Translations under genes and position numbers: made by a program
Assembly: GCA_945643635.1 (NCBI GenBank)
Contig: CALZFC010000152.1
Span: 62,001-126,000, forward strand
From: Allodiplogaster sudhausi
Taxonomy: Eukaryota > Nematoda > Chromadorea > Rhabditida > Diplogasteridae
DNA: 64,000 nt
Direction: 5' to 3'
In this document: positions 29,430-41,326 of the stretch, one piece after another
Numbering within the stretch: position 1 is the first letter of the stretch
Layout: each line of letters opens with the position of its first letter
Notes under the pieces: model-generated
The model's database searches: none
Seen by the model: the letters and a program-made list of their open reading frames with translations, nothing else
Told to the model about the DNA's origin: nothing

Positions 29430-31759
29430 ATGGAGAGACGGGGAGGGGAAATGGCAAGCGGCTACCATGTCTACTTGTGCCAGATTGCAAGCGGAGTCAT
29501 GAGCGGGAAGCCCCTCGCTGCTGATGAACTGCCTCTTCCTCTTGGAATCAAGCAATTCCCAGTCTCCACTACCCCGACGATCATCGCATTCTTGCTTCTT
29601 GTATGTTCTTGTGGTATTCCATGTAATACATCACTGGTTTATTATATATAACCGGATGTTGATATTGCCATAGAAGATGGATTTTTATTCTTGGCAAGAT
29701 GAAAGGCAGTGCGAAGAGAAAGGAGTAAAAAGAGAGTGGTTGATAGATGATCGGTTGGCTGGCGAACGAAGTGGCACTTGCTTGGATTCACGACAGAGTC
29801 CCCCGCAACACTCCGCCTCTTCCTGACTTCTTCTTTTCACTACTCCCCGAGGTCACCTCCTTTTTCTTATTCTATTTCTATTCAACATCGTAACACAGTC
29901 AATATTAGAAGACCATTTAAAATTGAAGCAAAATGAGGAATATTAACGGAATTATTAGAAATGATGGAATGGGAAGAAAGATGCTGAGATGTCAGTTGCC
30001 GGAGGCGATTCGCGTGGCAGAATGGATCATGCTCTGCCTGACTCTCAGTGTCTTCCTGCTCCTTCTTCTCCACAAACATCGCGTGCACGTTGCCAGGAGA
30101 GTCTTCTTCTGCGCCTCCGTCTGCTATCTTTTCCGTGCTTTCGCCATCTCTATCATTCAGGTTCAACCACTCGTGTATCGTGTTTCAGTCCATACAAAAT
30201 TTATGTGGTTAAATGAAAGGCGCAATACACGATTAAGATGAATACGTTAATTTTACAAAAAGAAACATAATCAACATTAACTTTTTAAGACAGATCTGCA
30301 ACACTTAAAAAAATTTTTTTCCATGTATGTACATTTAACATGACTGAAAGCAGGCATTTACTCTGTGGAAAAAAATATTAAAACGCATTTTTAATGTACT
30401 TATATGAAAAAAAACCTTGCAAAAGAAAAAGAGGCAGTAGATGTGCGCGTACTGCGTATGGCCTTATTGCATTAATAAGAAAATCCGTGTAAAACAAGGC
30501 TTTCAAAAAATGTATTCTGTGCTTGTGGTCTTGATGTCTTTCAGAGCAATGTTCGAGATGTTAGCAGAAGTCACAGCGTAGTGAAGGAGAACGAGGAAAG
30601 AATAGAATGGAAAGACAGAGAGATGGAGATAGAAAGAGAAGTGTAGGGAACTCACTAGAGTGGGAGAGATGAAGTGAGTGAGAGAGAACGAGGTGTGAGA
30701 GGAACGACTACAAGGCTATGTACATGTGTACATATGTACATATAGACACACTAGCGAACATAAGTAATTTATGGCAAAGTCCACCCGGATCGCTCTCCCC
30801 ATTGAAACACCAACATCAATATCGCTGCTAGAAAGGCACAGCTCTTGCTGACAAGTGAAATCCTTGCAGAGCAATTGAGTCCTTTTCGAGAAACGTTGGC
30901 TTAAGATGATGGCTAATTTGATGTAAGTAAGGATCTCTTAGCCTTTTGAATAGAATGAAGGATGAAAGAAGAGAATGCAGATGCCAGTGCCGTCGACGAA
31001 GACGTTCTGTGCCCCAGCCGCGGCCCCTTCGGGAGTGTCCGTCGTGGTCTCCCGAGTGGCATCCATGGCCTGGTCCGCGGGCATCGAGGAGTTCCGGCCC
31101 CGTCAACTCTGCGGCGACCTCGTCGTCTCTGGCCACACTCTCTCCATCATCACTGCCACTCTCGCATTCCGCCACTACGCGCCTCGCAAGCTGCAGGTCA
31201 TCTCATCTCTCTTTCTCTTTACCCTCTCGAATGCTTTCTCCTTCTCTCTCCCTCTCTCTCTCTCCACCTCTTTCATTCTCACACTAGCTCCCTGCTGCTC
31301 TCTAAACTAACTCTTGCTCTCTCTCTACATCTCTTTAGATTTCCTCACTCACTTCTTAACAATTGCAGATGCTCTCCTTATTCTACTCGATCCTCGCTGG
31401 CATAGCCCTCTTCAGTATTCTTCTAGCTCGAAAGCACTACTCTATCGATGTCTTACTTGGGTTGGTTCAATTATGAATTCTGAAGATTTGTTTTAGTGAA
31501 ATGGTGTGATAGAAGAGACTTGAGTTATCTGGTGGCGTCGCGAGTGTTCTCCGAATACCACTGCCTGGCTTTGTCCTTCCACGAAGGACAATTCGAGAAG
31601 AGTCCGTTGTCATCGTTCCTCTGGCTTCGACTTCTGCCATTCCTGGAGAGAGATGCGCCGCCCTCTCATCTTCTCTCCAATCACTTGGAATGGCCCTCTC
31701 CTTGTTTTGCCTCTTTGAAGAGACACTTCTCAGCATTCTACAACAAACTGAGACATTGA
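29430..31759 (+). CDS. sphingomyelin synthase family protein (SMS/SMSr, PAP2-like)
   Basis: A multi-pass membrane enzyme of the sphingomyelin synthase family, which transfers a phosphocholine (or in SMSr a phosphoethanolamine) head group to ceramide. Exons: 29430 (or 29451)-29600, 29747-29851, 29996-30160, 30981-31196, 31369-31460, 31525-31759, all in phase, about 320 aa from the second ATG. Seen: TM1, the DRVPRNTPPLPDFFF segment matching the HERVPP...PLPD motif after TM1, a second TM pair, the D3 motif CGDLVVSGHT and the D4 motif KHYSIDV, so both catalytic histidines and the aspartate are present. No SAM domain precedes it. Head-group choice cannot be read from sequence. The C-terminus lacks the long basic tail of vertebrate SMS1. 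Confidence 0.9.
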
Positions 31760-32626
31760 CAAGTCAGCATATTCTATGAGTATTTCACTATTTTCTTCAA
31801 GCTTCTAAAGGGGTCTCACCAAAGTATCACTTTGAATCTTTCCAACAACAAAAAAAAACATTTAAAAAAAGGATATTTTCACGATCTCATGTCACTGATC
31901 TTTTTCACATCATCAATACGGATTCTTTTCTGTTGACATTTTCCCTTGCCCATTTGCATTCCATTATGTGTATTTGTGTAGCAGATAATGACGTAGAACT
32001 CTTTTAATCAATGTATGAAAACCTTTTAAAATATATGTAAAAGATTCCAGGTTTTGAAAGCCAGTATTCGCCGAAATCTAGAGAATTATCACGAGAATAA
32101 CAACCAAATTCAACGTAAAGAAGGAATCTATTCGTTGGCACTGATATTTTTTTTAAAGGAATAACCGGCTGTACATTATCTTCGCAAAGAAGACAAATAA
32201 ATTGTACACACAGATATCAGAAGCCGAACTTCTCCAAATAATATTTGAAGAAGGGCAAACACCGAGACGAATGAGAAAAACTCCAATTTGGGTCCACCCT
32301 CCGCACTCTCATTCACGCGTGCTATTTCCACGCAGCAGATTTCTGTGGCCTGCGAAATAGCATGTGAGAATGAATGTTATTTATCCCAGGGAGGCGGTAA
32401 TTCCTACATGCGATTTTTTCGGTGATCGTCCTTCTTTAGGAACGTTAAAATATTGAAATACGAAGCTCAGAACCCGACTTTTAAAAAGGAATAACATTTA
32501 CCAAAATCGGGCTGGGTGAGCGTACGCAAGTGTTTACGTATTTTCTTTCTATTTAGAGCCTTTCACTGCGAATCTCATTTTGATCTGATTTGTCCGGATT
32601 TGATGTCTCCTTAGTGTTATCGAGAG
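31760..32626. other. convergent intergenic region containing a hairpin
   Basis: Between the stop codons of the sphingomyelin synthase gene (+) and the receptor kinase gene (-). AT-rich, with no coding frame. The only structured element seen is the hairpin at 32310-32372, listed separately. Confidence 0.6.
32310..32372 (+). ncRNA. candidate pre-miRNA hairpin
   Basis: The arms 32310-32328 and 354-372 (of 32 kb) pair over 19 positions with one A-A mismatch and two G-U pairs. Above a 2-nt bulge, CGCAG (32331-32335) pairs with CTGCG (32350-32354) around a small internal CAG...CTG stem. A roughly 63-nt hairpin of this shape, outside any gene, is what a nematode miRNA precursor looks like. I do not recognise the arm sequences as a known miRNA. 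The opposite strand folds too, so strand is a guess. Confidence 0.4.
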
Positions 32627-35600
32627 TCATTGATGATGCTCTTTGGCCGGCTCTAAGCGCTGCAGTCTGAAGAGAGGCGCCTCCTTCGGAAGCAGATCTA
32701 AGACACACCATTTCAATTCATATTCAGGAGCAAACCTTAGTAATGAAGTATTGGAGATGACTTGCCGAGAACGGTTGATTTGGCTGCTCTCGTCTTCTTT
32801 TAGGTACATCCAATCAACTTCTTCGTTCGGAGGGAGATTGGAATCCTGCAATTCTCTCATGGACTCTCTTATCAGACGCTATTCTATATCTCTAACAGCA
32901 TTTTCGTCTTCTCCGTGACTGGCTTCAAGTTCATCGAGTCTCGTGTCCAGAACGTCCGCTCCACTCAATTCTCCTCCGAACTTCGTCAGATCCAAATATC
33001 CATATTTCTCATCATTGGTGTTGAGTAAAATGGACAAGTGACTCTTGATTTCCTCGAAGGTTGGCCGCTTGTCGGGGCTCAGCGCGCCGCAGGAAGTGAT
33101 GAGAGAGTATCTGAGATGAGAGAGTATCTGAGATGAGAGAGTATCTGAGATGAGAGAGTATCTGAGATGAGAGAGTATCTGAGATGAGAGAGTATCTGAG
33201 GTGAGAGAGTATCTGAGATGAGAGAGTATCTGAGATGAGAGAGTATCTGAGATGAGAGAGTATCTGAGATGAGAGAGTATCTGAGATGAGAGAGTATTTG
33301 AGATGAGATGGTAGCTGTGATGAGATTGTAGCTGTGAGTGCAGACATCAGAGAGTAACTGTCAAATAAACTCTTTGAAATAGTGACTACAGTACATTTGG
33401 TTAGGGCAGAGCGGAGTCTGGGGGAGACGGCCGCCGTTCTCCAAATGCTGAATCATCTCGAATGGCTGAACTGTTGGGAAGGGCGTCTTTCCGAGAGAGA
33501 AGACTTCGTAGAGCAACACTCCGAACGACCAGCTAGAACATTATTTACATATAGTACAAGTTACAGTAATTAACAAAACTCAACACTGACACGTCAGATT
33601 TCTGAGAAAATTCGTTGTATTTGAGTGCCTCCGGAGGCATCCATTTAATGGGGAGGCGACCCCCCTTTGCCATGTACAAACTTGAATCCACGTGACGGCC
33701 CAAGCCAAAGTCGCTGATCTGACAAGAAAGAAAGATTGAGAAGTAGAGAGAGAGAGAGAGAACGAAAGAAGGAGAGCGAAAAAGGATCCAACCTTGGCTA
33801 CGAGTGACTTGGTCAGAAGAACATTCCGAGCAGCCAAGTCACGATGAATGAAGTTCAGGGAACTCAAGTAAGTCTGAAAAGAGAAAGAAGAGGAAAGGCG
33901 GAACGGGCGATAATCTAACCATTCCATCGCTGATCTGCCATGCAATGGAAACCAGGTCCTTGATGCGAAGACAAAGCTCGGCATCCAAAGGACACTCGCC
34001 CATCTCATCCTTGCAATCAATGGGAGATATTCATGAAGAGGGAAGAAAGGGACGCACCACTAAGACGTGTTTCTTCTGCGCACGCAGGAAGTTGAGGAGA
34101 TCGCCGTGGTGGCAGAACTCCACGACCAAGAGAGATTCATGCGGGCGAGTGACGCAGCCCAGAAGGGAGGTTATGTGGCGGTGGTAGCTGAATCTCGCAC
34201 ATTTACATCAACAAATCAGCACTCTCATTTGAAAAGATAAATTAACGTCACATTCAGAATTATTAAAATGATCTACCCAAGATTTTTCATGAAGTGTATT
34301 TCTTGTTGGAAATCCCTTCGACTAAGAACATCCGCGTGAGGAGGCAACTTCTTGACTGCGACCTGAAAATCAGATGATACGCAATCTCTTTTATGGTTGG
34401 AAAAAGAGAGACTTCGGCCTGATCATTTGGGTCGTGGCAGAAATCGAGTTTAAGAGAAGGATGGACATCCAGGAGAGGGGCGCGGCCTTTCAAGATCCCC
34501 TTGCAAACCGTTGCAAAGGCGCCGTGACCAAGAATCTGCAGTGACATTCTATGTACACATTAGTATCGGACAACAAGAATTATGAGGAGACCTTATTCTC
34601 CAACACAAGAAGATTGCCGGCGGCGATTTCCCACTCATCAAATCTGAGAAGAGAAGAGAAGCTCGTCAAGGAGTATAATCATATTAATGTATGCACGCTA
34701 TGTACCTACGTATGTATGTACATACATACGTATTACATATGAGCATATAGTATGAGGGTGTGCACAAATCTCACAAAATAGGTTCAGAAGGCAAAAAATA
34801 GGACTTTTTAGTTGGATATAAATACATATGTATGTATAATCTTTCCAATGTGTATAACTACATATTTATAAAGGAATTGACTGCTTGTGTAAGCAAATTT
34901 TGGTAGCTTTTTGCGAAAAGTGGATTTTATATTATAAAGTGAAGGAAAAAGTTCAAAAAATAAAAAGTATATGTATGTATGTACATATATTGTACTTACT
35001 CCTCTTCAGCCTCAACTCTGTGTTCGGAGTAATGGTTTGGCTGTGCTGAATATAACTTCCGACTGCCTTGTTTCTTTTTCAGAGAGTTTCCAGGGGAGAG
35101 GCCCATCGCCCTAAGAAAGATCACGGATTCAGTTGTGAATGAAGTACGAAATTCAGGCTAACTTGATCTCTTCGATTGTGTAGTTTTGTTTTTGGAGTTG
35201 TTCGCGGAGGAAGAACTTACGCCAACGAATGTTAGATTTCTTTAAGGAGTTCAAGAATAATAATTGGATGGAATAAAATGTTTGTGTTGCAGAAGGTTGA
35301 AACGAGGAATTCTTACCTTGTAGCAGAAATAAGTACAGCCAAGTGCGACTACACTCATGCAGAAGCAGAGGACACCGAAGATTATCAGATATACTAGAAT
35401 TCATTGATTCATTTAAGCGAGTTAAGAAAGTCTTCCTGACTTTGGATGTTTTCAGTAACTGGACAAGTTCTCGTTTCCTTGACAAGAGTGTGTAGATTGT
35501 CAAGAGAAGACTTGACCAGCTGGCATCTGTCCTCCTTCTTCGTCCCACAATTCGCGAAGTGGAATGCGCGTTGTGCGTCTGCCTCATCTTCAATCAATCA

Positions 35601-37011
35601 CTGATTAGACAGACAAACATCTGAAAAAGGAACTCACTCCAGTCTTCTCTGTAATAGATTCGAGTGACCCAGGAGGGAATGAAAGAAAGGAAGGACAGTT
35701 CTGTCGTGTTGCAGAAATCAGTGAAGTTAGAATCAGTGAAGACGAGAATTAGCACGCTGACAGTATCGACGTGTGTGCAATTCGCCTGGAATCTCCGCAG
35801 TTCTGTCTTTCCTCTTCTAAAAGAACACCCTACCTGGACATCGTAGAGATTACGAATTGTGTCGTATGTTTCCGATGGATTAGTGATGATGACGTCTTCA
35901 AGTTTCAGAGTCCCAAGAAAATCATCGTTGTTCGTGTCTATCTACTCAGTACTTTTATGACACAGACATCGACTATTCTCGCTACTTCATATAACTATTT
36001 GGCGTTGAATCAAAAGCACAGCTAATGAACGCATCGATGATTGTGTACATATTTACAAACCGGAATGGCGGAGCAGTTGTAGTTCATATTACTAGGCTTG
36101 AAAAATGCAATCTTTGAGGCGCTTGTGCACGAGCTTGATATCTTAAATAACATTTGAATCGAATAAAAGCAATACAAAATAAAAATTAAAAAATTTTTTT
36201 TGAAGTCTACATTTTCCATGGAATGGCTATATTACACCAAACGTATTCTAGTTTTTTTTTCATTTGAATGACTGACATCTTTAATAAAGAGGAGGATTGA
36301 GTTGAATTGAGAGGAAGTCGTGAGAGTCTTGCTTAGTGCGATGACAACATTGATTGTCCATGAGCCACAATAATCATTCCCTTGTCCAACTGAAAGTGCT
36401 TCTACAGTAGTTAGTTGGGTCGCCCCAGACACTCTCTGACCATTACAGCGGTTGATGGAGGAAGAGCCGTCAGCCTGGTCGTGCTCCATTCGGCTGGTCT
36501 CTTCGTTGCTGCTCTCTTCTTCATGTACAATCTTCGTCGTCATCGAAGTTAATGTCGCATCTCTCATGCATGACCTGTCGATTTTTTTCTCCTTGTGTGT
36601 TAGCCAAGATAGAAACAAAGTCTGCTCAAACAAAAAATTGAAGAGTTACGGTAGAGGCTGGGGCGTTTCAAGAGTTGAAGTAAACTGGAGTTCTCTTGGC
36701 TGGTCAAACCCATCCACTTGGAGAGCAGTCGAGGAGAGAATAGGCACTTTCATGGTTGATTTCGCAAGGACGGAAGTGGCATCGTTGTGATAGGGAATGG
36801 GAGATAAGGAAAGGGCCACGGGGTGAGTTGCGTTCTTCTTCTCGCCATGTTTATGATGTCGCCGAGTTGCTTTTGTTTTGATAGTCGAGTCTGTTTGTAG
36901 TTGCACTACTGCCACTGTGGAAGACTGTTCAGCCTCATCAAGTTGGGAGAATGCGAGAGTAGGACAGACGATGAGGAGGAGAAGCAGAAGGAACAGAGAG
37001 AGGGAGCGCAT
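32627..37011 (-). CDS. receptor tyrosine kinase with unrecognised ectodomain
   Basis: Exons (minus): 37011-36650, 36574-36277, 36141-36061, 35941-35834, 35785-35638, 35587-35441, 35393-35317, 35239-35163, 35110-35000, 34643-34592, 34535-34413, 34362-34277, 34187-34058, 34009-33920, 33873-33793, 33718-33591, 33532-33390, ~33144-32897, 32845-32627; about 902 aa, phases closed. Seen: signal peptide MRSLSLFLLLLLLIVC, a 360-residue ectodomain with few cysteines and several NxS/T sites, TM in the 35393 exon, EWEI, glycine loop GHGAFA, VAVKK (about Lys531), HRDLAARN, ISDFGLG, MAKGGRLPIKWMPPEAL, DVWSFGV. The third loop glycine is Ala, and about 20 extra residues separate the loop from VAVK. The catalytic residues are intact. 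The kinase is nearest FGFR/nematode RTKs in style, but the ectodomain matches no family I know. Confidence 0.87.
32846..32896 (-). other. 51-nt intron with in-frame stop at the RTK 3' end
   Basis: Starts GTTAGA, ends TTGCAG, phase 0 on both sides, and contains TAG in frame (32879-32881). Splicing adds a 72-residue acidic tail containing EVDWMYLKEDE; retention ends the protein three codons after the donor. The 51-nt length fits the small-intron class of this window, so splicing is preferred over readthrough. Confidence 0.7.
33098..33302. repeat. 17-bp tandem array, about 12 units, in an RTK intron
   Basis: Unit (gene sense) ATACTCTCTCATCTCAG, about 12 near-identical copies followed by 40 bp of decayed copies (to about 33340). 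Each unit ends in a pyrimidine tract plus CAG, i.e. a plausible 3' splice site. It abuts the exon coding SCGALSPDKRPTF of the kinase C-lobe. It is direct and spacerless, so not a CRISPR array. Confidence 0.95.
34707..34732. repeat. perfect 26-bp palindrome of ATGT/ACAT steps
   Basis: TACGTATGTATG followed by its reverse complement plus centre, in an RTK intron. Related ATGTATGTACATACAT palindromes occur at about 10062-10083 and 34972-34990. They are microsatellite-derived and could form cruciforms. Confidence 0.8.
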
Positions 37012-37591
37012 TCCACTTCCTAGCAGCAACCAGCCGAAAGAAGGGCCGGCTGAGATCCTTCCTCTCTCTCTCCTCTCTTTCTGCTCTCTTTCCTCACTCC
37101 AATCTCTTTTTCATCTTCTCACCTTTTTAGTCATTGCCCATCACCTTCTTATCAGTGGCTGATTCTCTTCACCACGCAGACATCTCAATCTTAAGCAGAC
37201 TTAAGCGGGCGTCTTTGCTGCTTTCTCTCAGCGCGGTTCCAATGTAAGATCTCTCTCAACTGCGGGGATTCCATTCAACGATTCATGGATCGAATACCAT
37301 CATTTTCCTTATCTTGGAGCTTCACCCTGCTTTCCTTCCTGGTAGAAATTAGACGTTTTTCCTGACTATTTTGGATACCTCCTCTCTCGGCTCACTCTTA
37401 CCGTTTTTTTTCTATTTCTCTCTTTGTCTTTTTCTCTCTTCTTTTTCACCATCGAATCACCATTCTTTGATCTTTATTTGCCTACTTTTCGTTAGTTCTT
37501 TATGATTGAACCCAAGTTGAGAGGAAAGTACATCTGCCATTATGATAGGATGAGTACTTTTTTGTAGCATGAATTGCCACTGCTGACAGGA

Positions 37592-37627
<36 letters not shown>

Positions 37628-38180
37628 GAGCATAATAGAAAGGAGAGAGAGAGCGAGAGAGAAAGAGTGAATAAAAGAGTGTGTGAATAAGAGCAGCGAG
37701 GGCATAAATGCCTTGGCTAGTAACTGCTGATCAAAATATAAGCGAGGGAAAGAAGTGTGTGTCGTGGCTTATGGGAGGAAACAGCAGAGGAGATTGATTA
37801 TGCAAGTAATCCAGAACGGTTGAGTGGCAAGTGTAGTGAAGTGTGGGCAAACTGTGCATTGCATGAAAGGAGTTCCACTTATTGAACAAATTTGCCAAAA
37901 ACAAATCATCGAAAATACATTTAAGTGTCTTTTGTGCGAGGAATGACCAAGGGCACTTCACATTTGAGAAGTCAAAAAAACTTCCGCAAGATAGAAAGGA
38001 GACGAAAGATGGAGAAATCGAAAAAAGAAAAGATTATAGATTGGAAATGAGGGAGAGAATAGAAGGAACGGTTGAAGTTGTGCAATCGCATTCTGCAATT
38101 GTGGTTTGCTCCGCCTACTTAGCCATTTTATTACGTTCTAGCTTCCTGGGAAGTCATTTATGACTTGGCCTCTTTTTCAG
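37012..38180. other. divergent intergenic region between RTK and ABC transporter genes
   Basis: Probably the shared promoter region of two divergently transcribed genes. It has CT-rich stretches at 37060-37130 and 37390-37450, a GA tract at about 37590-37670, and no supported coding exon. A short open frame at about 37890-38160 reads into the ABC 5' region but is basic and low-complexity. Confidence 0.5.
38171..38180 (+). promoter_or_regulatory. putative spliced-leader trans-splice acceptor of the ABC gene
   Basis: TCTTTTTCAG ends 16 nt before the first in-frame ATG. It matches the nematode 3' splice-site consensus, and no upstream coding exon pairs with it, though the frame is open back to the acceptor. 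Confidence 0.5.
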
Positions 38181-38196
38181 TCTCGAACGACCAGGA

Positions 38197-38969
38197 ATGA
38201 CCATGAAACCACGAGAAATGACGAGCAAGGTTGGCGGGTTGGTCTTCTAAGGGAAGAGAAACGGTACGATCCTTCTGAAGGATGATCAGAACGGAGATCA
38301 CCACAACTCGCCTGAGGAAAAGACAAGAGAAGAAGACGATGCCATTCGAATTCCTCTCTTCGAGCGCGCTCTCAATTTTATTCTCTGCAGGTCTTCAATA
38401 AAATACAGTTTCGAAAAGATTCGAAACAGTCAATTACATCTTGCAGAGGAAATTTGGAGGAAGATAAGATCGAGGCTGTTCCAATCTCCTTCCGCGAGCT
38501 GGTTAATTCTATGAATTATAGAGTTGTCATGGAACAATCCTTGTCTTTAGTTTCGCTATGCAACGAGAGGCGAAATGATTATCGTCTTCATCGCTGTTAT
38601 CTTTTCTGTTATCGAGGGAAGTCTGCTTCCGCTTGTTTCTCTTATCAACGGGAAAATCGCCAATATTTATATCGAAGTAGCCAATGTAAGTCATCTACAT
38701 ATTTTCTTCCCAGATGTGTGAAGTTTAAACTCAAAAGATATATCCCAAATGTATTTTATTGTTCATAAATTAAATATCGGTGCTGATAGCTCCGCACGAT
38801 TTTCAGCCAATTGGAAACGACGACTTTTTGAGTAGAGTCATAGTCTTCGCTGTTATTTATTTCGTGGGAGGAGTTGTTGTCTTCATCGTTGCATCTCTCG
38901 AGGTCCGTTTGCTTCGTAGACCTTATCTATTTTTTGTTCCGCTATCTTTTCTTAATCATATATTCAGTC

Positions 38970-39005
<36 letters not shown>

Positions 39006-40677
39006 CCCTTCTCTACCAATCTCTTTTTTCTCGCTCTCATTCTAGCGCTCTCAAAATCATGTGCCCTCTCCTTATTCATGAATTGAGTGTTGTCTGCTTC
39101 GATGGGTGACCTCTCGAATCGTGGAGAGAATCCGAGCAGAGTTCGTGTCTGCCGTACTCCGCCAGGACGCGGCTTGGCTTGACTCCACTTCCGTTGGAGC
39201 CCTCTCCAGTCAACTGAATAAGTCATCTTTCTTTCTCTGTGCTCTCTTCCCCTATGACTCTCTCCCCTTTTGCAGTAACATCGAACGAATCCGTGATGGT
39301 CTGGGAGACAAGGTTGCTTTGATCTCCCGTAGCCTGACTATCTTCATCTCCGCCACTTGCATTGCCATTTACACAGAATGGCGAATCGCTCTGATTATGT
39401 TGTGGACAGGTCCTCTTTGTGCCATCACCATGGGAATCATGCCAAGAGTCAGCATAAAGAGAGCCATCAACAGAATCCGTAGTCTCGCATCTTCTGCAGT
39501 TTTCTGCTGGCCCAATGAAGCAATCGCTTGACGTAACGGAAGAAGCGAATTCCGTTGCCGAGGAGGCCATTCTCAATTTCAAGACTGTGGCCAGTCTCAA
39601 TGCACAAAAGAGCATCGTTCAGGTTTCCTCTTTCTTCCCTTTTCTCAAGTCACCACAAATGAATTCTCTTTACAGAAGTATTCAGAAATCATTCGACGAG
39701 GCCTGATTCCGCAGTTGAAACTCGGCTTCTTCAACGGCTTCTTCGAGGGCTTCTTCTTTATGCAATTCTACATCTTTTTTATTGCGGGCCTCTGGTAGCT
39801 CTCATTAGTAGATCATTCTAATTAACGCCATGAATTCGAAGGTACGGTATCGAAGCTTATCACGAAGGAGTAATCAAAGAGGCCGGCAACGTCTTCATTG
39901 TGGTCAATATCACAATGTTCTCTGCCTACTTCTTAGGTGCCCATTTTTGATCTGCTAAATATCTTTGAGTGTAGACCGATACCTGAACAGGTTTGCTTGG
40001 CCCTCATATGACGGCCCTCTTGAAGGCCAGAGTGGGGGCGGCTGTGGTCTACAGGACTATTGATCGAGTTAGTCATGATTATTTTCCATCTCTAGTCACT
40101 CTCTTCAGAAGAGAGCGACATCTTCTATGCCAGGCTTCTCTCCACTCGATCCCTCAACCCTTCCTTCTGACATCCGATTTGAGTCGGTTCAATTCGGCTA
40201 CGCTGGTCGGCCAAAAGTGCTGAAAGGACTGACTTGGAGAGTCTCAGAAGGAGAAACGGTTGCCTTGGTTGGAAGAAGTGGATGTGGAAAGAGCACTTCG
40301 GCAAGTCTTTCTTCCTTATTCTTCCATTCTATTCTTCTGCTTCAAGATCGGGCTGCTAACCCGTCTCTTCGATGCGAGTAGTGGAAGCGTGCAGCTGGGA
40401 GGAGTGGGCATTCGATGTTATGATGTCGCCAAGCTTAGGAAGGTTGGCACTGAGAAGAAGGGGATTGAATGAAGAGACCCTCTCAGATGATTGGAGTTGT
40501 CTCGCAAGAGCCAGTTCTCTTCAATGGAACCATCAGAGAGAACATCCGACTCGGCAGAGAGGGAATCGACGACCAGGCCATCGTCAGGGCAGCCACTCTC
40601 GCCAATGCTCATGACTTCATCATGAGCCATCCCAAAGTCACTCTCTTTCTTTCTCGCTCTCCTCGTTCCCTATCTCT

Positions 40678-40714
<37 letters not shown>

Positions 40715-41277
40715 GGCTATGACACTCTGCTGGGTGCAGGGGGAGTGTCCCTTTCTGGAGGCCAGAAGCAACGAATAGCAATAGCCCGTGCAGTGGCAAC
40801 CGAGCCTAGAATTCTTCTTCTCGACGAGGCGACTTCCGCTCTCGACTCTCACTCAGAGAGGATTGTCCAGGTTCTACTCCCCTCTCAACTTTCCCTGACC
40901 CGTCCAACCCAGGATGCTCTCATGAGAGCGGCAGCCGGCCGGACTACGGTAGTTGTTGCCCACCGACTTGCCTCCATTCGAAATGTCACACGCATCTTTG
41001 TGATCGAAGACGGACAAGTTGCGGAAGAGGGAAGTGAGTGGTCCTTTGATGGGGAACCCATTCAGCCACTTCCAATCATCCTCTTCTCCCCTTAGGCTAC
41101 AATGAACTTTGCGCCAAAGAAGATGGCAAGTTCGCAGCCATGGTTGCTCTTCAGAGAATTGAAGAGAAGACAAAGGCAGACAGCGAAGGAGACTGGAATG
41201 AGAAGGTCGACGAAGACAGCAACGGATTCCCCATCGGGAACGCAAGGTGAGAGAAAGAACGAGAATGAAGGGAGAGG

Positions 41278-41326
<49 letters not shown>

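Noticed and set aside
32879..32881. Stop-codon readthrough at the end of the RTK kinase
   Set aside because: A canonical 51-nt GT-AG intron removes the TAG and keeps phase 0, which is simpler.
33098..33302. CRISPR-like repeat array
   Set aside because: Seventeen-bp direct units without spacers in a nematode intron; a minisatellite.
40443..40486. Apparent 32-nt intron in NBD1
   Set aside because: Using the CTCTCAG acceptor gives a 44-nt intron and the family sequence [13 protein letters not shown].
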